From positions 20,652,890 through 20,716,889 of the forward strand of contig NC_081136.1 in NCBI RefSeq assembly GCF_958295425.1: 64,000 nt of DNA, written 5' to 3'. Origin of the DNA: Solea solea (lineage: Eukaryota; Chordata; Actinopteri; Pleuronectiformes; Soleidae). This document shows positions 9,621-20,854 of this stretch, piece by piece. A program made the translations under genes and the position numbers. Positions within the stretch are counted from its first letter, which is position 1. Every line of letters begins with the position of its first letter. The notes under the pieces were generated by a model that was not told the origin of the DNA, did no database searches, and saw nothing but the letters and a program-made list of their open reading frames with translations.

Positions 9621-12420
9621 TCATCCCGTCGTGTGTTGTGTGCCGGATACGCCAGGAGTTTCCTGAGCTGGCTGGACAATATGTTGGCTTCCGCCCACCC
9701 CTTGACTGAAGCGGGTCACGTGTGAGGCAAAGACTTCCTCCTTTAAGGGTCTGTCATACTGGGCTGACAGGGTCTCTGGGATTGTGATCTTCCTCATGTC
9801 CTTGGCGAAAGACTCTGGGTCCTCTATCACCTCCTGGAACACCAGCCTCATCATTTCAGCCACATAGTCTTTAACATGTAACAAAGAACCATGACATTAC
9901 ATTCAGACAGTAATTTCTTTACTGTCATTACATTTTCAGCTATTTAAATTTGTTGTTAGGTGTTAATTTAAGTTAATAAGGAAGAAAAAACAACAACAAC
10001 ACTAGTTGTCAGTATTTGTCAGTTTCTGTAAAACGTTTTCATGTGAATAAATTTTTTTATTGACTTACTGTACGTGGGGTCTGTTTTGACTGGCTTTGCG
10101 GCGGCTTCTCCCTTCATGGCCTTCGGATACGACTCTCTGTAGACAGCTTGGCCTGAAGCTGTTGCCTGCTCATGGCTGGAATTTTCGTTGTGATGCATGG
10201 ATGCAAGGTACAACCTATGTAAATATAAAAATGCAGATCAATGAGACAGTGTTGTTTTGATTTTTAGTTCCAACGGTTATGATGCCCAATAAGTTACTTA
10301 TGACAAGCTGGTTCAGAGAGGACTCAGACGCAGAGGCCTTTTAATAGTCTTTATTAGCACTCTTTAGCAAAACACAAGACAAAGATCTTCTTACTGAGGG
10401 AAAACAAAAGTGAGGCTATGAAAGACTATAACTAATGGGGAATGCAGCGCTCTTCAAAAGTACGCTGCGGAACTATTAACAGGAAACAAAAAATCACTCC
10501 GAAGAGGAAACTAACTCAAAAGCACAATCCTATTGATTGGCGATCTTTAACTAACCGAGAACGTGGTCGAAAACAAAACACAATCTAAATGATAGGATCT
10601 AATCAATCTATCAAATAAAAAATAAATCACAATCCTAGTGATTGGAGTTCCTTAAATGGCTGTGAAAATTTATAAACAGAAATCTCTCCCAAGGAGGAAA
10701 ACAAAAGGGCTATAAATCTTAACTAAGGTATCAGCAGAAAGGCTATGATAAGAAAACTTACAAACAAAAACGTTGCTCACTAAGAGGATCGAAAACTTGT
10801 GGATTCCTTGACAAAACTGAGGCTGTGACGAAGAGCTCTGGTGATCTGGCATGGACGAAACACACTGGCACTAAAACAAGGAAACAGAGTTTTTAAAAGT
10901 TCACATGGCTTAATTGTGAGCAGGTGTGTGTAATCAGGTGACAACTTAGTCAAATGCTGTTACAGAATTCATTATAATGTATATTACCTGCATAACATTC
11001 CAACATATGGGAAAACCCCATTTTTAGGAGCAAAGCGCAGGACCAAGCTGTGGAAGGACTCCAGCGTCGAAGTCTGGTAGTGGTGGCTTAGCTTCTCCAC
11101 GTCTTTCAGGACCCTCTTGTTAGTCAGGGTCTTTTCTACCTTGTACAGTGCAACGCACCCTTGAATAACAACAGGTATTTATCAAATACAAACTTTTAAT
11201 TTGATTGCAATATGTTCTGTGCCATAAGTGTTGATCTTGCATTTGAGAAAGGTGAGTTTATACAATGAATTTGAAAGAAAAACAGTATCAGTTATCACAA
11301 AGTACTTTTTACCTTTTACATTTGGAAAGGTTTTTTTTTTTCTCACCTGGCTGAAACCACTTGTTTTTATCCTTCGGCACCCGGTCAGCATGTGCACACT
11401 TTGGGTAGATTGGGTTGTCGTGAGTATGCACATCCTGCATGTGATTTATTATGGATGTCCACTTTGCCACCTTCTCTGGGCCCGATGTTGAGGACGTTGC
11501 ACTGTAGTACACATGGTTCTTTATGGCATGCAACCACTTCAAAATCAGACAGTCTTTGTTTTTAGCAAGTTTCTGCAGTTTCTTGGACAAACCTGAAAAA
11601 AAGAGAAAACACAAATACATTTTATTTAACACTTTTTCACCCTGTCCTGGCCTACTGACAAATATGCAATATGTCTGTACATGTTGTTAGTCATCCATGT
11701 CTTAGGTATCAAAATGTGGTTGTAAGCAGTAGTGAAAGGGCTCAGATTTTAGTTTCTTAGTTACTTAGTTGGTGGTCGCTATTTGCACAATTTTTTGCTG
11801 CATAGCTAACATAACAATAATACAAACAGTGTTTAGTAATTGTCTATTGGTGTAAAGTGTCATATGATTTGGAAGACAAAACATTAATAGTACTACCTTT
11901 TCCAGCTGGATGAAGGATGCACCAGTGAAATATGTAGCAGCAGATACATGTACATTGCCAACTGGGGTGTTCTTAATCATGGGTTGACTTTGCCATTTCC
12001 TAGAGTAGTAGCATTTTGGACACAGACACACACACAGTTTGATGAAATGCAACATATGTGCCCTTCTGTTGCTGCTGCACTTCGCATTGTCTCTTGCACA
12101 CTGGACATGTGTCAAAAAGCTCCCTCAGGCAGGACTCAAATACAATGTATTTTTTATCCATGTATGCAGCACTTTCAGTCCTACAAATGTAACAAGACAA
12201 AATGCATTTAGCCTCACTTCTTTGATCTGTAGTGACAACCCTAGTGAACTTGAAGTCAGAACTTACGACATTGTTGAATCGTGTGTTGTTAGGGATCCGC
12301 CAGGAGTAAAGGTTGAGTCATTTGGGTCGACTTGTGACTCTGGTGAGGTGAATCCCTCTTCCTCCTCTGACTCAACACATGCTCTTTTTTCGTGATCCAA
12401 GCCCTGGCCCCTTTATAGGT
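9621..12420 (-). pseudogene. Kolobok-like transposase gene, spliced, inactivated
   Basis: Minus-strand exons with consensus splice sites can be traced: about 12420-12267 (donor gtaagt), 12180-11897, 11592-11347, about 11159-10988, 10214-10069 and about 9870-9650. Motifs match a fish transposase family often annotated only as uncharacterized: [75 protein letters not shown] and LASMHHNENSS. A frameshift in a GT-rich run near 12030 breaks exon 2. The segment expected between exons 2 and 3, which in relatives holds the first catalytic acidic residues, is absent: only about 300 bp of non-coding sequence lies there. The gene is therefore dead. The superfamily name rests on TTAA and ends, not on the protein. 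Confidence 0.7.
10301..10943 (-). repeat. Solo LTR 1, 643 bp
   Basis: It begins TGACAAGCTGG and ends CAGGTGACA on the plus strand, flanked by the perfect 5-bp repeat ACTTA (10296-10300 and 10944-10948). It is a reverse-oriented copy of the solo LTR at 14750-15500: shared landmarks include GAGGACTCAGACGCAGAGG, the AATAAAGACTATTAAAAG polyadenylation region and several ATCATTAGGATTG-like internal repeats. The GC-rich first ~40 bp of the other copy are missing here. It lies in an intron of the Kolobok-like transposase gene. No internal retroelement sequence remains. Confidence 0.85.
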
Positions 12421-13141
12421 GTGGATGAAAACATGTACTCAGGCAGTGTGGTTTGTGTGCCAGCAGTCTCATGTGACAGCACTGGTGTCTGGGTCCCTAT
12501 GGAGTAGATACAATGTGTGAACATTTCATGCTCTTCAGTATTTGGTTCTTATGAAATTTCAATTCTACCTACTTTGGCTGTGCATGTGTGCTTTCAAGAT
12601 CCCAATTGACAGGCACATGTTCTCACACTTGGAGCTTCTGTTTGTGTGCCTGTGTGGACAAAACGATCCTGGTATAGAAAATACTAAAGGTTAAAACAAT
12701 AATACAGATCATGCTAAAAAGACTGGCTTTCTCCTTCATTACCTTTCCTGAATCTGCACCAATTCTACTATAACTTGTTCCCTACTTTAACATAAACACA
12801 CGTTTCCTACACCACCGGTAATGAGCTCATCGCCTGAATAACGTTGTGTTTACCGGTGAGAGAGACACATACACGCAAATGAAACGAGCAAACACGGTCC
12901 CAAACTTCTGTAGCGATTAGCCTGCTTAGTTCTGTGCTCCCCGGATAGTCACCCGCAATACAGCCGTGTTTATCAGTGTAGGGGTCCCGAAAAACCGCTA
13001 TAGTGATTAGCCTCCTTACCTACGTGCTCTCAGCAGTGGCTGAACTGTTTGTTCTGAAACTTTAGGGTTTCATAAACAAGGTAATGACGCAGATACACAC
13101 ACAAAAGCAGCGTTAATTGGAGCTTCCGGTCTATGTCGCCT

Positions 13142-14450
13142 TTAAATACAGAGAGAGGCTCCGCCTCCCGAACTGTCATTGGAACCTGGTTCCACAGGAG
13201 AGGAGCCTGGTAACTGAAGGCTCTGCCTCCCATTCTGCTCTTGCAAACTCTGGGAACCACAAGTAAACCTGTATTTTGTGACCTAAGTGATCTGTTAGGG
13301 TGATAGGGTAAGACTAGGTCTTTCAGGTATGAAGGGGCCTGACCATTAAGTGCTTTGTACGTGAGGAGGAGGATTTTAAATTGAATTCTAAACTGTACGG
13401 GGAGCCAGTGTAGAGAAGCTAACACTGGAGTTATATGGTCTCTCTTTCTAGTTCCTGTCAGAACTCGTGCTGCAGCATTTTGAATTAACTGAAGGGTTCT
13501 AACAGACTTGTTGGAACATCCTGATAATAAGGAGTTACAGTAATCTAATCTAGATGTAACAAAAGCATGAACTAGTTTTTCAGCATCCTGTAAGGACAGA
13601 ATGTTTCAAATTTTCATAATGTTCTGCAGGTGGAAGAAGGCTGTTCTGGAAATTAGTTTTATGCGTGAATCAAATGACATTTCCTGGTCAAAGTAACTCA
13701 AAGGTTCCTCACGGTGGAACCGGAAGCCATGGTGATGTCATCTAAAGTGACTATGTGATCATAAAGTTTTTCTCTGAGGTGTTTAGGGCCGAGTATAATG
13801 ACCTCAGTTTTTTCTGAGTTTAAAAGTAGAAAGTTACAGGTCATCCAGGACTTAATGTCTCTGAGACATTCCTGGAGTTGAACAACCTGATTTATTTAAT
13901 CCGGCCTCATTGATAAATATAGCTGTGTGTCATCTGCATAACAATGAAAGTGTATGTTGTGCTTTCTAATAATGTTCCCTAGAGGAAGCATATATAAGGT
14001 AAAAAGTATAGGCCCAAGCACTGAGCCTTGTGGAACTCCACAATAACCTTTGTTTGTAGTGAGGCTTTATCATTAACATGAACAAACTGGAATCTATCAG
14101 ATAAGTATGATTTAAACCAGCAGAGGGCAGCACCTGTGATCCCAAGAGTCTGCTCCAATCTCTGTCGTAGAATATTATGATCAATGGTGTCAAATGCAGC
14201 ACTAAGATCTAACAGGACAAGTAAAGACACTAGACCATTATCTGAAGCCAAGAAAAGATCGTTACTAACTTTAACTAGTGCTGTTTCTGTGCTATGGTTT
14301 AATCTAAAACCTGACAACAGGCCATTAATGCGCAAATATTCACATAATTGATTAGCAACTGCCTTTTCTTAGATTTTAGAAACAAAGGGAAGATTAGATA
14401 TAGGTCGGTAATTAGCTAAAATATCTGGGTCAAGGGTCGAAGGTTTGCCG
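13142..14450 (-). pseudogene. L2/Maui LINE reverse transcriptase, C-terminal part (part 1)
   Basis: The minus strand reads, from 14450 down: ANYRPISNLPFVSKI, GFRLNHSTETALVKVSNDL, LLDLSAAFDTIDHNIL, the catalytic CYADDT (13926-13943, intact), and LHWLPVQFRIQFKILLLTYK followed by the conserved C-terminal LINE region up to SVFK at 13145. Several stops and frame changes lie between 13430 and 13980 and near 14370. The protein end and 3' UTR continue at 9502-8816. It is 5'-truncated at about 14450, next to the 3' end of an L1-like LINE. Confidence 0.85.
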
Positions 14451-14454
14451 TTAT

Positions 14455-14749
14455 GTGTTCCATGCAATTTACATCCTTAAGCCTTTGGCCATCCTCCCCC
14501 ACTGGTCCAGTGTGGGAGGATGGGGCTTAAGCTAATTGACTGTAATCATTTTATGTGCAATCAATAAAAGAACCCTGAGCATAAACACACTATTTTTCCC
14601 TAAATCTGTTAACGATACAGTACCCAAAATTAGTTGCTGTGGTTCAATTGGTCTATTTAAATTCAGAATCTCACATATTTGTCGCTTCACATCCTCCCAG
14701 AATTTTTGCAATTTAGGACAATACCAAAAAATGTCGGAGATGTCCCCTG
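14455..14749 (-). pseudogene. L1/Tx1-like LINE C-terminal fragment (part 2)
   Basis: The minus strand reads DISDIFWYCPKLQKFWEDV followed by LILGTVSLTDLG and, past a stop, PHPPTLDQWGRMAKGL. This is the conserved C-terminal end of vertebrate L1/Tx1 ORF2 (after the CWRC zinc-binding Cys residues). The upstream portion of the same protein is at 15501-15840, on the other side of a solo LTR. Confidence 0.75.
14476..14529. repeat. Imperfect palindrome (hairpin)
   Basis: CTTAAGCC...CCATCCTCCC.CCACTG and its complement CAGTGTGGGAGGATGG.GGCTTAAG face each other around a 3-base loop, with only a short bulge in one arm. It lies in the last part of the L1-like ORF. It could form a strong stem of more than 20 base pairs. 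Confidence 0.7.
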
Positions 14750-15500
14750 TGTCACTCCGGCAGCTTGCCCCGCCCCCTCCTCTGCCGGCCTGCCGGCCTG
14801 ATTGCACACACCTGCAGACAATCAAGCCATGTGCACCTTAAAAACTCTCTGCTTCTTTGTTTCAGTGCCAGTGTGTCATCGCCAATGCCTGATTACCCGA
14901 GCTCCTCGTCACAGCCACAGCATTCTCAAGTTTCTGATCCTCTTTGTGAACGACGTTTTATTTGTAAGTTTTTCTTATCACAGCCTGATAGCTGACTCCT
15001 TAGTTCAGATTTATAGCCCTTTTACTTTTCCTCCTTGGGAGAGATTTTTTGTTGGTTAATTTTCACAGCCTCTTTAGGAATTCCAATCATTAGGATTGTG
15101 ACTTACCTTTAACTATTTAGATCCAATCATTTAGATTGCGTTTTGATTTCATTCTTAGTTAGTTAAGGATCGCCAATCATTAGGATTGTGCTTAGAGATT
15201 GTTTTCTTTTTGAAGTGCTTAGAGCCTTGTTTTTCCTCCGTTTGGAGAGTTTTCTGTTTAAGTTTTTTAGGATAACCATAGTTTAAGTTTGCTTCCTCTT
15301 CGGAGTGATTTTTGGTTCCACGTTTATAGTTCCGCAACGTCTCTCTTGTAGAGCGTTGCGCTCGCAAATTGCTTTAGGTTTTCATAGCCACGCTGTTGTT
15401 TTTCCTCAGCAAAGAGGACCTGCCTTGAGAATTGTTAAGAGTGTCAATAAAGACTATTAAAAGACCTCTGCGTCTGAGTCCTCGCTGTTCCGTCCTGTCA
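14750..15500 (+). repeat. Solo LTR 2, 751 bp
   Basis: It begins TGTCACTCCGG and ends CCGTCCTGTCA, with the perfect 5-bp duplication CCCTG at 14745-14749 and 15501-15505. It splits the coding sequence of an L1-like LINE exactly at that site. Plus orientation is inferred from AATAAA near 15449 close to the 3' end and the GC-rich 5' start. Internal short repeats (ATCATTAGGATTG) occur near 15087, 15131 and 15177. A 5-bp duplication and TG...CA ends fit Ty3/gypsy or a retrovirus-like element; no internal region is left to decide. Confidence 0.9.
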
Positions 15501-15840
15501 CCCTGTTATACAGCAACCCCTCCAACACAGGGGGGAACAGTTATTATCATAACTAGCTTTTACCAAAGGAGTTTTGAAATATCTTGCCCTCAATTTCCAG
15601 CCAAATTCCCTCCAAATTGGGCCGCTTAAACATTTCTGCCATGACACCCAAGAACTCTCCCACTCCTCATCAGCAATCATGGTATTAACTTCCAATTCCC
15701 ATTTAGCTTTCACATCAAGTGTATCCACTGATGTATCCATACGGCTCTTGCCATATATGCATGATATTATGTTTTTAGTCTTCATTTTATTGTCTCCATA
15801 TACATCTCTAAAGTGTATTTGACCTTATGAAGCCACATTT
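15501..15840 (-). pseudogene. L1/Tx1-like LINE C-terminal fragment (part 1)
   Basis: The minus-strand frame 15498-15785 contains KWELEVNTMIADEEWESSW, WREFGWKLRARYFKTP and CSPLCWRGCC. These are the KWE, WK-RxYxTP and CWRC blocks of L1/Tx1 ORF2 C-termini. The frame leaves the LINE at the CCCTG duplication where the solo LTR starts and resumes on its far side at DISDIFW. The copy is 5'-truncated near 15840. Confidence 0.75.
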
Positions 15841-17100
15841 GGACACATGATTTACAATTAGGCTCAGGAGATATCAGATGTCATGAGGAGAGACATAGGA
15901 CGCTGTGTTCTCTTCAGGGATTCCACGGCAGAGAAGAAATGGGGGACGCTCTGTCTCTTCTCAAACCTTCATTAAACACAAGCACTGCCCAAATTAAATA
16001 TCTCCTGAAAACAGACATGCATATATACATACATTTGACATAGGTATATTGGACTGACTACCCTGATCCAATCCCTGACTCCAACAGACCTGACTGACTG
16101 AAAAGAAAAAGGAGAAAAAGAAAGAAAAACTGTGTAAAATAAGAGATACTGTGTGTGTGTCTGTGTGTAATGCAAAGAGTGTATTGAGTATGCGTTTGTG
16201 CTGAAAGTTGTCCAAAGTGTGTTGGCAATCAAACTTGTCTATGTTACAACTGAACCTAGCAACTTGAGTGTGTTAATGCGCAAATGTACTAATCTGGAAA
16301 TGGTGTTCTGCTTCAAGGTGTTTATGATTGTGTTGACATTTATTACGTTTATTTGTAAAGTTAAGATACATACAATGGTAATTTACAGCTGATTAGAGTA
16401 AAAAAAATACATTAACTGTGTATCACTGCTTAGTGACTTGAGTTAGATTAAAGATCCTTCAAATAGCACCTAGAAAATGAACGTGAAGTTACAATTTCTG
16501 TGATTTTGGGCATAGCCTGGAGTACTGTTCTCCTCGCTGTCTGAGATAAAAAAAGGAAACTGGAGGACTCAGTGTGAAGTAGGCGGGGCTATCTATGTTA
16601 CCCTATTCTTTTTTTTTCAGTCACCTCCCTCGTTCCTCTGTGAGACCCTAAGTCTCTGCCCTCCCTCTCTTTTACTCTTTCGACTCAAAACTTTGAGCAG
16701 GAGAAAACAGGATTAAAGTCGCTGTATGTAAGCTGCACACATACAATTCAAAACTGGATAGTTACTAGTTACTAATATATATATTGGACAGGTTAACAAT
16801 GTATATGACATCAGACATCGGTGTGGGGAGTAAACATCCTGACCTCATGAAGGTCATTCAAAAGATATCAGTGAAATGGGAGATACAGGATTAGAATGCA
16901 TGGCCAAATGTGAGTGAGGACATCCAAATTACAGATCAACAAAAGAAAAGCCAAAAAGCAGAAAACAGAAAACAACAAAAGAAAAGAAATTGGAATTTGT
17001 AATAATATGTTTCTTAAAAGACAGGTTATAATCTAATATACAGGCCCAACATACACCCACCAAATAGACTTTATCCTGGTCAGTATACTATTTTAATTAA
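15841..17100. other. Nothing recognised
   Basis: No convincing coding or repeat signal. A pyrimidine-rich run at 16605-16680 and a short GT run near 16150 are the only compositional features. Confidence 0.4.
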
Positions 17101-17117
17101 AGGTACTCAGGGTTGTT

Positions 17118-17580
17118 ATGTACCATACACTTGACTTTGGGAGGCTGATGTCCAGACTGCTAGACATTCATGAAGGGGCTAGTGAGTGGATGAGAGCATA
17201 TGAGGAGAAAACAGTGGAAGAAAAGCTTGACACTTGGAGACTCCAGGTCTTGGAACAGCAGCAGTGGAAAACCTACTGCACTCCAGAGGGAAAGGCTGGA
17301 TGTTGAATCCCATGGAAATGTGCCATAAGTTCAAGGCTTCTCAAAAGATGGTGTGAAAGAGAATGATGTGAATCTCCTTTGGACATTGAAAATAAATACA
17401 AGATCTAAGACAATTTCCAGTGACAGTGACGTTGACAATGTAACTCACAGCAATGAACAATGACTTAAAGGAGGCTGCCACACCAGATGTGTGCTGTGGA
17501 TGTGGTGAAACTGGACACATTGTAGAACACTGCACAAGTTCACAAGCTGACCCTGGTTGAGTTGAACGTGGTTGTGGAGC
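17118..17580 (+). pseudogene. Retrovirus-like gag remnant with CCHC zinc knuckle
   Basis: The plus-strand frame at 17118-17306 includes HEGASEWMRAYEEKTVE, which resembles the gag capsid region of fish LTR elements (weak match, from memory of the family). At 17500-17545 another frame gives a perfect CX2CX4HX4C zinc knuckle (CCGCGETGHIVEHC), the nucleocapsid signature. Stops and frame changes separate the two. No protease or polymerase follows, so most of the element is deleted. A 3' LTR candidate lies 1.8 kb downstream in the same orientation. Confidence 0.6.
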
Positions 17581-19303
17581 TCAGCCTGGTCAGGGTGAAG
17601 GTGTTAGTCCAGTAAATTTGTAAAATAAGGGGGAACTTTTGAAAAGTGACGACCAAAAAGCCAAATTAGGCTACTGCCTAAAAGTTCCATTAATCAATTG
17701 GGAAGAAATGTGTTATGAAAAAGTATAAGATTATATTTTGTCTCTACTGGGGATGTATGTTGGTGGTTCATGATTTTATTTAAATTTGTATTATGATACA
17801 ATCGAATATAAACATCTATTCATTCAGTAAAGTAGTGAGTTTGCAGTGAAGGCTATAAATCAATGATAAAAGAATATTTGATCTCAAAAGAGTGATTGAT
17901 TCAAGTGTTAACTCCTATTGCAATATGTATGTTGTTCCCCTTCATAACAGTGTGTGAAGTATGATGGTGGAGTGATAAATGAGTCCGGAGTGTGCCTATT
18001 GCCTTATGTCTGAGATCAGCACAGCATCTCTGCAATCCTCATATGGAGGATGGAGCGGTAGAAAATGGATGGATGGATTTTCCATATTTCAGTATTTGTG
18101 TTGACATGTATTGAATATCCAAAGGTAACTAAGAAGCAAACGGCATGTGAAAGTATCATATCATCATATCATATTCAAAGCCAAGGTCTGGTAAGAATTA
18201 AGTTAAATGAAATGTGTACTAAAACTACACTAAATTGAGCGTATGTTTGGCCGCTTGCAATTATGAGTCACTGCATGCTAATTCACACCAGTGCTAACGG
18301 TGCATGTAGTGCTAACAGGTTGACGTATGCTAATACTGCTGCTGTAAGGACCCACAACTGCATTGTTTTTATCAAATAACCCACATTAGCTGACTTCCCT
18401 CCATAGGCTTGTCTTTAGGTCTGTTTACTTTCAGAAAAGATGGTGGGAGCCTTTCTCGAGACAAGGAAGTTGAGTGACTGATGCTGCCTGTGACCTGTGA
18501 CCCCGTGCACCTGAAGGGGGTCCAAAGAGAAGTTGAATGAGCCAATGAGAGAAGAATCCTGTACTGCGATGAGACCAACATCATGGATATTATATTACAT
18601 CACATTAGAAGGCAACGCTACTGAAGTTTTATAATAATAATAACATATTGGGTGATATGTTTGTGAATGGTTTATATACAGAAATCTGTATTTCTTATGT
18701 CGTTATGTTTTTGTGATCTCTGACAATGGTTTGAAATATTTTGTTGTACACCAATATTACTGTTTGATAATATTGATAGAGAAAGTGTTACATGACCAAT
18801 TGGCATATAGGGGCATACAATTAGAAGGTAAATGATAATTGTTAATTGTAATGGAGACTTCTTGTCCTGATTGGCTCAAGGATGGGAGTTTCTCCAATGT
18901 TATTTTAGAAAAGGTCTCCTTGCCTTTTCCCACCTTTTAGGAGGGGTGGTTTTTCTGATTGGGAGATAACAGCTGATCCTGGGTTCCCTTACACCCACAC
19001 GTGAAGAGTTTGTTTTAAAGGAGTGTGGCTGGAAGGAGATTGACGGATGTGGCTAAGTGTAGTCAAATTTGGTCTGATTAAGATAGGTGATTAGTTTACC
19101 TAGTCTAAAATAGTTAAAATAATGTGCGAATAGGACATCAAATAGTAAACTACTCAATTAGCTAATCTCAAAATGTAAGTATTTAAATGAAGTTTCTTCA
19201 AATTAGATACAAGACTGAATGAAGGGAATTTTGTTGAAGCAAGCAGGCAAGCATGATTACATCAATGCTACTAAAAGGAGCTGTGTTAATTATTTTGCAT
19301 TTC
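17581..19303. other. Unassigned sequence between gag remnant and LTR candidate
   Basis: If the gag remnant and the LTR candidate are one provirus, this should be its interior, but I recognise no polymerase or envelope motif. A small fragment of a common fish repeat (CTCATATGGAGGATGGAGCGG, ending in ATGGATGGAT) is at about 18035-18076. Confidence 0.35.
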
Positions 19304-19332
19304 GGGACTCTATGGAGTCCCGGAGGGGGGAA
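19304..19332 (+). other. Hairpin and polypurine tract before LTR candidate
   Basis: GGGACTC and GAGTCCC (19304-19310 and 19315-19321) form a 7-bp stem with a 4-base loop, followed by CGGAGGGGGGAA, a polypurine tract directly before TGAAGTATC. Confidence 0.55.
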
Positions 19333-19769
19333 TGAAGTATCTGACGTAGATGAACACATTAACACAGCTACATTCTGTCTCGAATAAGTTAAAGATGTGC
19401 ATTCCATTGCAGTTGAAAAGTAACCAGGAAATTCCTCATGAGGGTCACGAGCATGACCCAGGACAGATTTTATGTTAGATTTCATTTATGGGCCAATCCT
19501 GGGCCAGTCCCAGATAAGGCTTTTTGAAGAAACTCAGATACTTCCTATATTGGAAATAAGGGGTCCTGAGGTCAAACCTGTTGTTGTAGGAGGAGAATGT
19601 TAGAGAAACCCTTAAAAGTATGGACCTGCTCTTATGCAGGCAGAATTTTTCAGAGATTCGGCAGGAACGTTCTCCCAAGCTGCTGCAGAGCTTGGTCTGA
19701 TGCTTGAATTAACCAAATAAAATCCCTTTTGTTCGGTACGAGTCTTGTGTCAGAGGGGTTCTTTCTACA
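19333..19769 (+). repeat. Candidate retroviral 3' LTR
   Basis: It starts TGAAGTATCTGACG after a polypurine tract. It contains a promoter-like AGAAACCCTTAAAAG region near 19608, an AATAAA polyadenylation signal near 19717 with a GT-rich element after it, and a possible end at TTCTACA (19769). The first 56 bp recur at 7131-7186. The exact 3' end and target duplication could not be fixed. With the gag remnant at 17118-17580 it may be the remains of one deleted provirus. Confidence 0.5.
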
Positions 19770-20854
19770 CCATCAACTCATCACCTATCATTCGTAAGAA
19801 GACGGAAGCCTGACTAAAAACGACACCATTTACCTCTACATTGACTCGAGTCGCTGAATTTGAATCAACTCCAGTATTGCTATCTTCTGGAGGCATTTTG
19901 CTGTTCATTTAATTAGCTTAGCTTAGCTGAGCTCCTCAATCCCAGTCACTATAGTGCAGGGTTGTGCTGCTCATAGGCCACACTCACGAATTAAAAGAGT
20001 TTAAATAATAGTGGTAGCCTTCCGTTGCTTTCATAAATTAAGCTCCCAGTGATATAGAAGTATCCAGGACCACTTTCCATAAATTATGTAGCACAAGGAC
20101 AGGATTGCGATGAAAAAAAGCGAGCCAAGAGCAAAGAGCGAAGCAGTGCACTCTCTTCAAGAGAGGAGGAGGAGGAATCCTAGCGTGGAGGAGCAGACTC
20201 CTGCTATGAGGCTGCTGCTGATACAGAGAAAGAGGTAGAGAGGGTGGAGGACTGTTGCTAAACTAGCTCTGTTTATGTGGAATATGTCATTAAACTACCA
20301 ACAAAATGGGGAAAATGTCACTTCTCTGCATGTTATCAGTGCGTTTACCTTAATATTCTGTTAAAACACTGGCAAAGTTTGTGGACTCTGCTTCCCATTT
20401 GAGTGGGTAGAGCAGAGTACTGTAAAATCTAAATAAACGCATGACTTACCGATTCACTTTATCTGAACTGTACAGTATGTGATAAAGTCAATGGCTCATG
20501 TATTTGTGATATCTCTGAATATCAGTATATGGGCCCCAGAAACTTTATCAATTCAGGTGACACGCTGTGCTTTGAAATTCCCTCCTTGCACACTCATTGA
20601 CATACATAACCCACTCTTTCAATCTCACTCTCATTCATTCTTGTGTGAGACCTCACTCATAGACGTCATCTTGTGTTGAAAGTGCAGTCCTACAGCCTCG
20701 CTGCTGTGCATGCATTTCTGCCTGAGATCTGCGGCATTGTGGTTGTATTTGGCACCATCTTGTGTGGATGTGTGGGCCTACAGTCACTGCTACTGCGCAC
20801 CATGGATGTATTATGAGAACTGGATAGAGCACTGTTTTTACATGTTTTGTCTGA
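19770..20854. other. Nothing recognised
   Basis: No coding or repeat family recognised. A purine-rich GAGGAGGAGG tract is at 20160-20180. Confidence 0.4.

Larger units (their letters stand above)
9503..13141 (-). mobile_element. Kolobok-like DNA transposon inserted in L2
   Basis: TTAA is present at 9499-9502 and 13142-13145. Inside it the ends are inverted: the left reads AGGTGACATCG and the right, reverse-complemented, reads AGGCGACATAG. TTAA duplication with such ends fits the Kolobok superfamily (piggyBac also uses TTAA but has different ends and a different protein). The host sequence on both sides is one L2 LINE. The element carries a decayed, intron-containing transposase gene on the minus strand and is itself interrupted by a solo LTR at 10301-10943. 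Confidence 0.75.
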
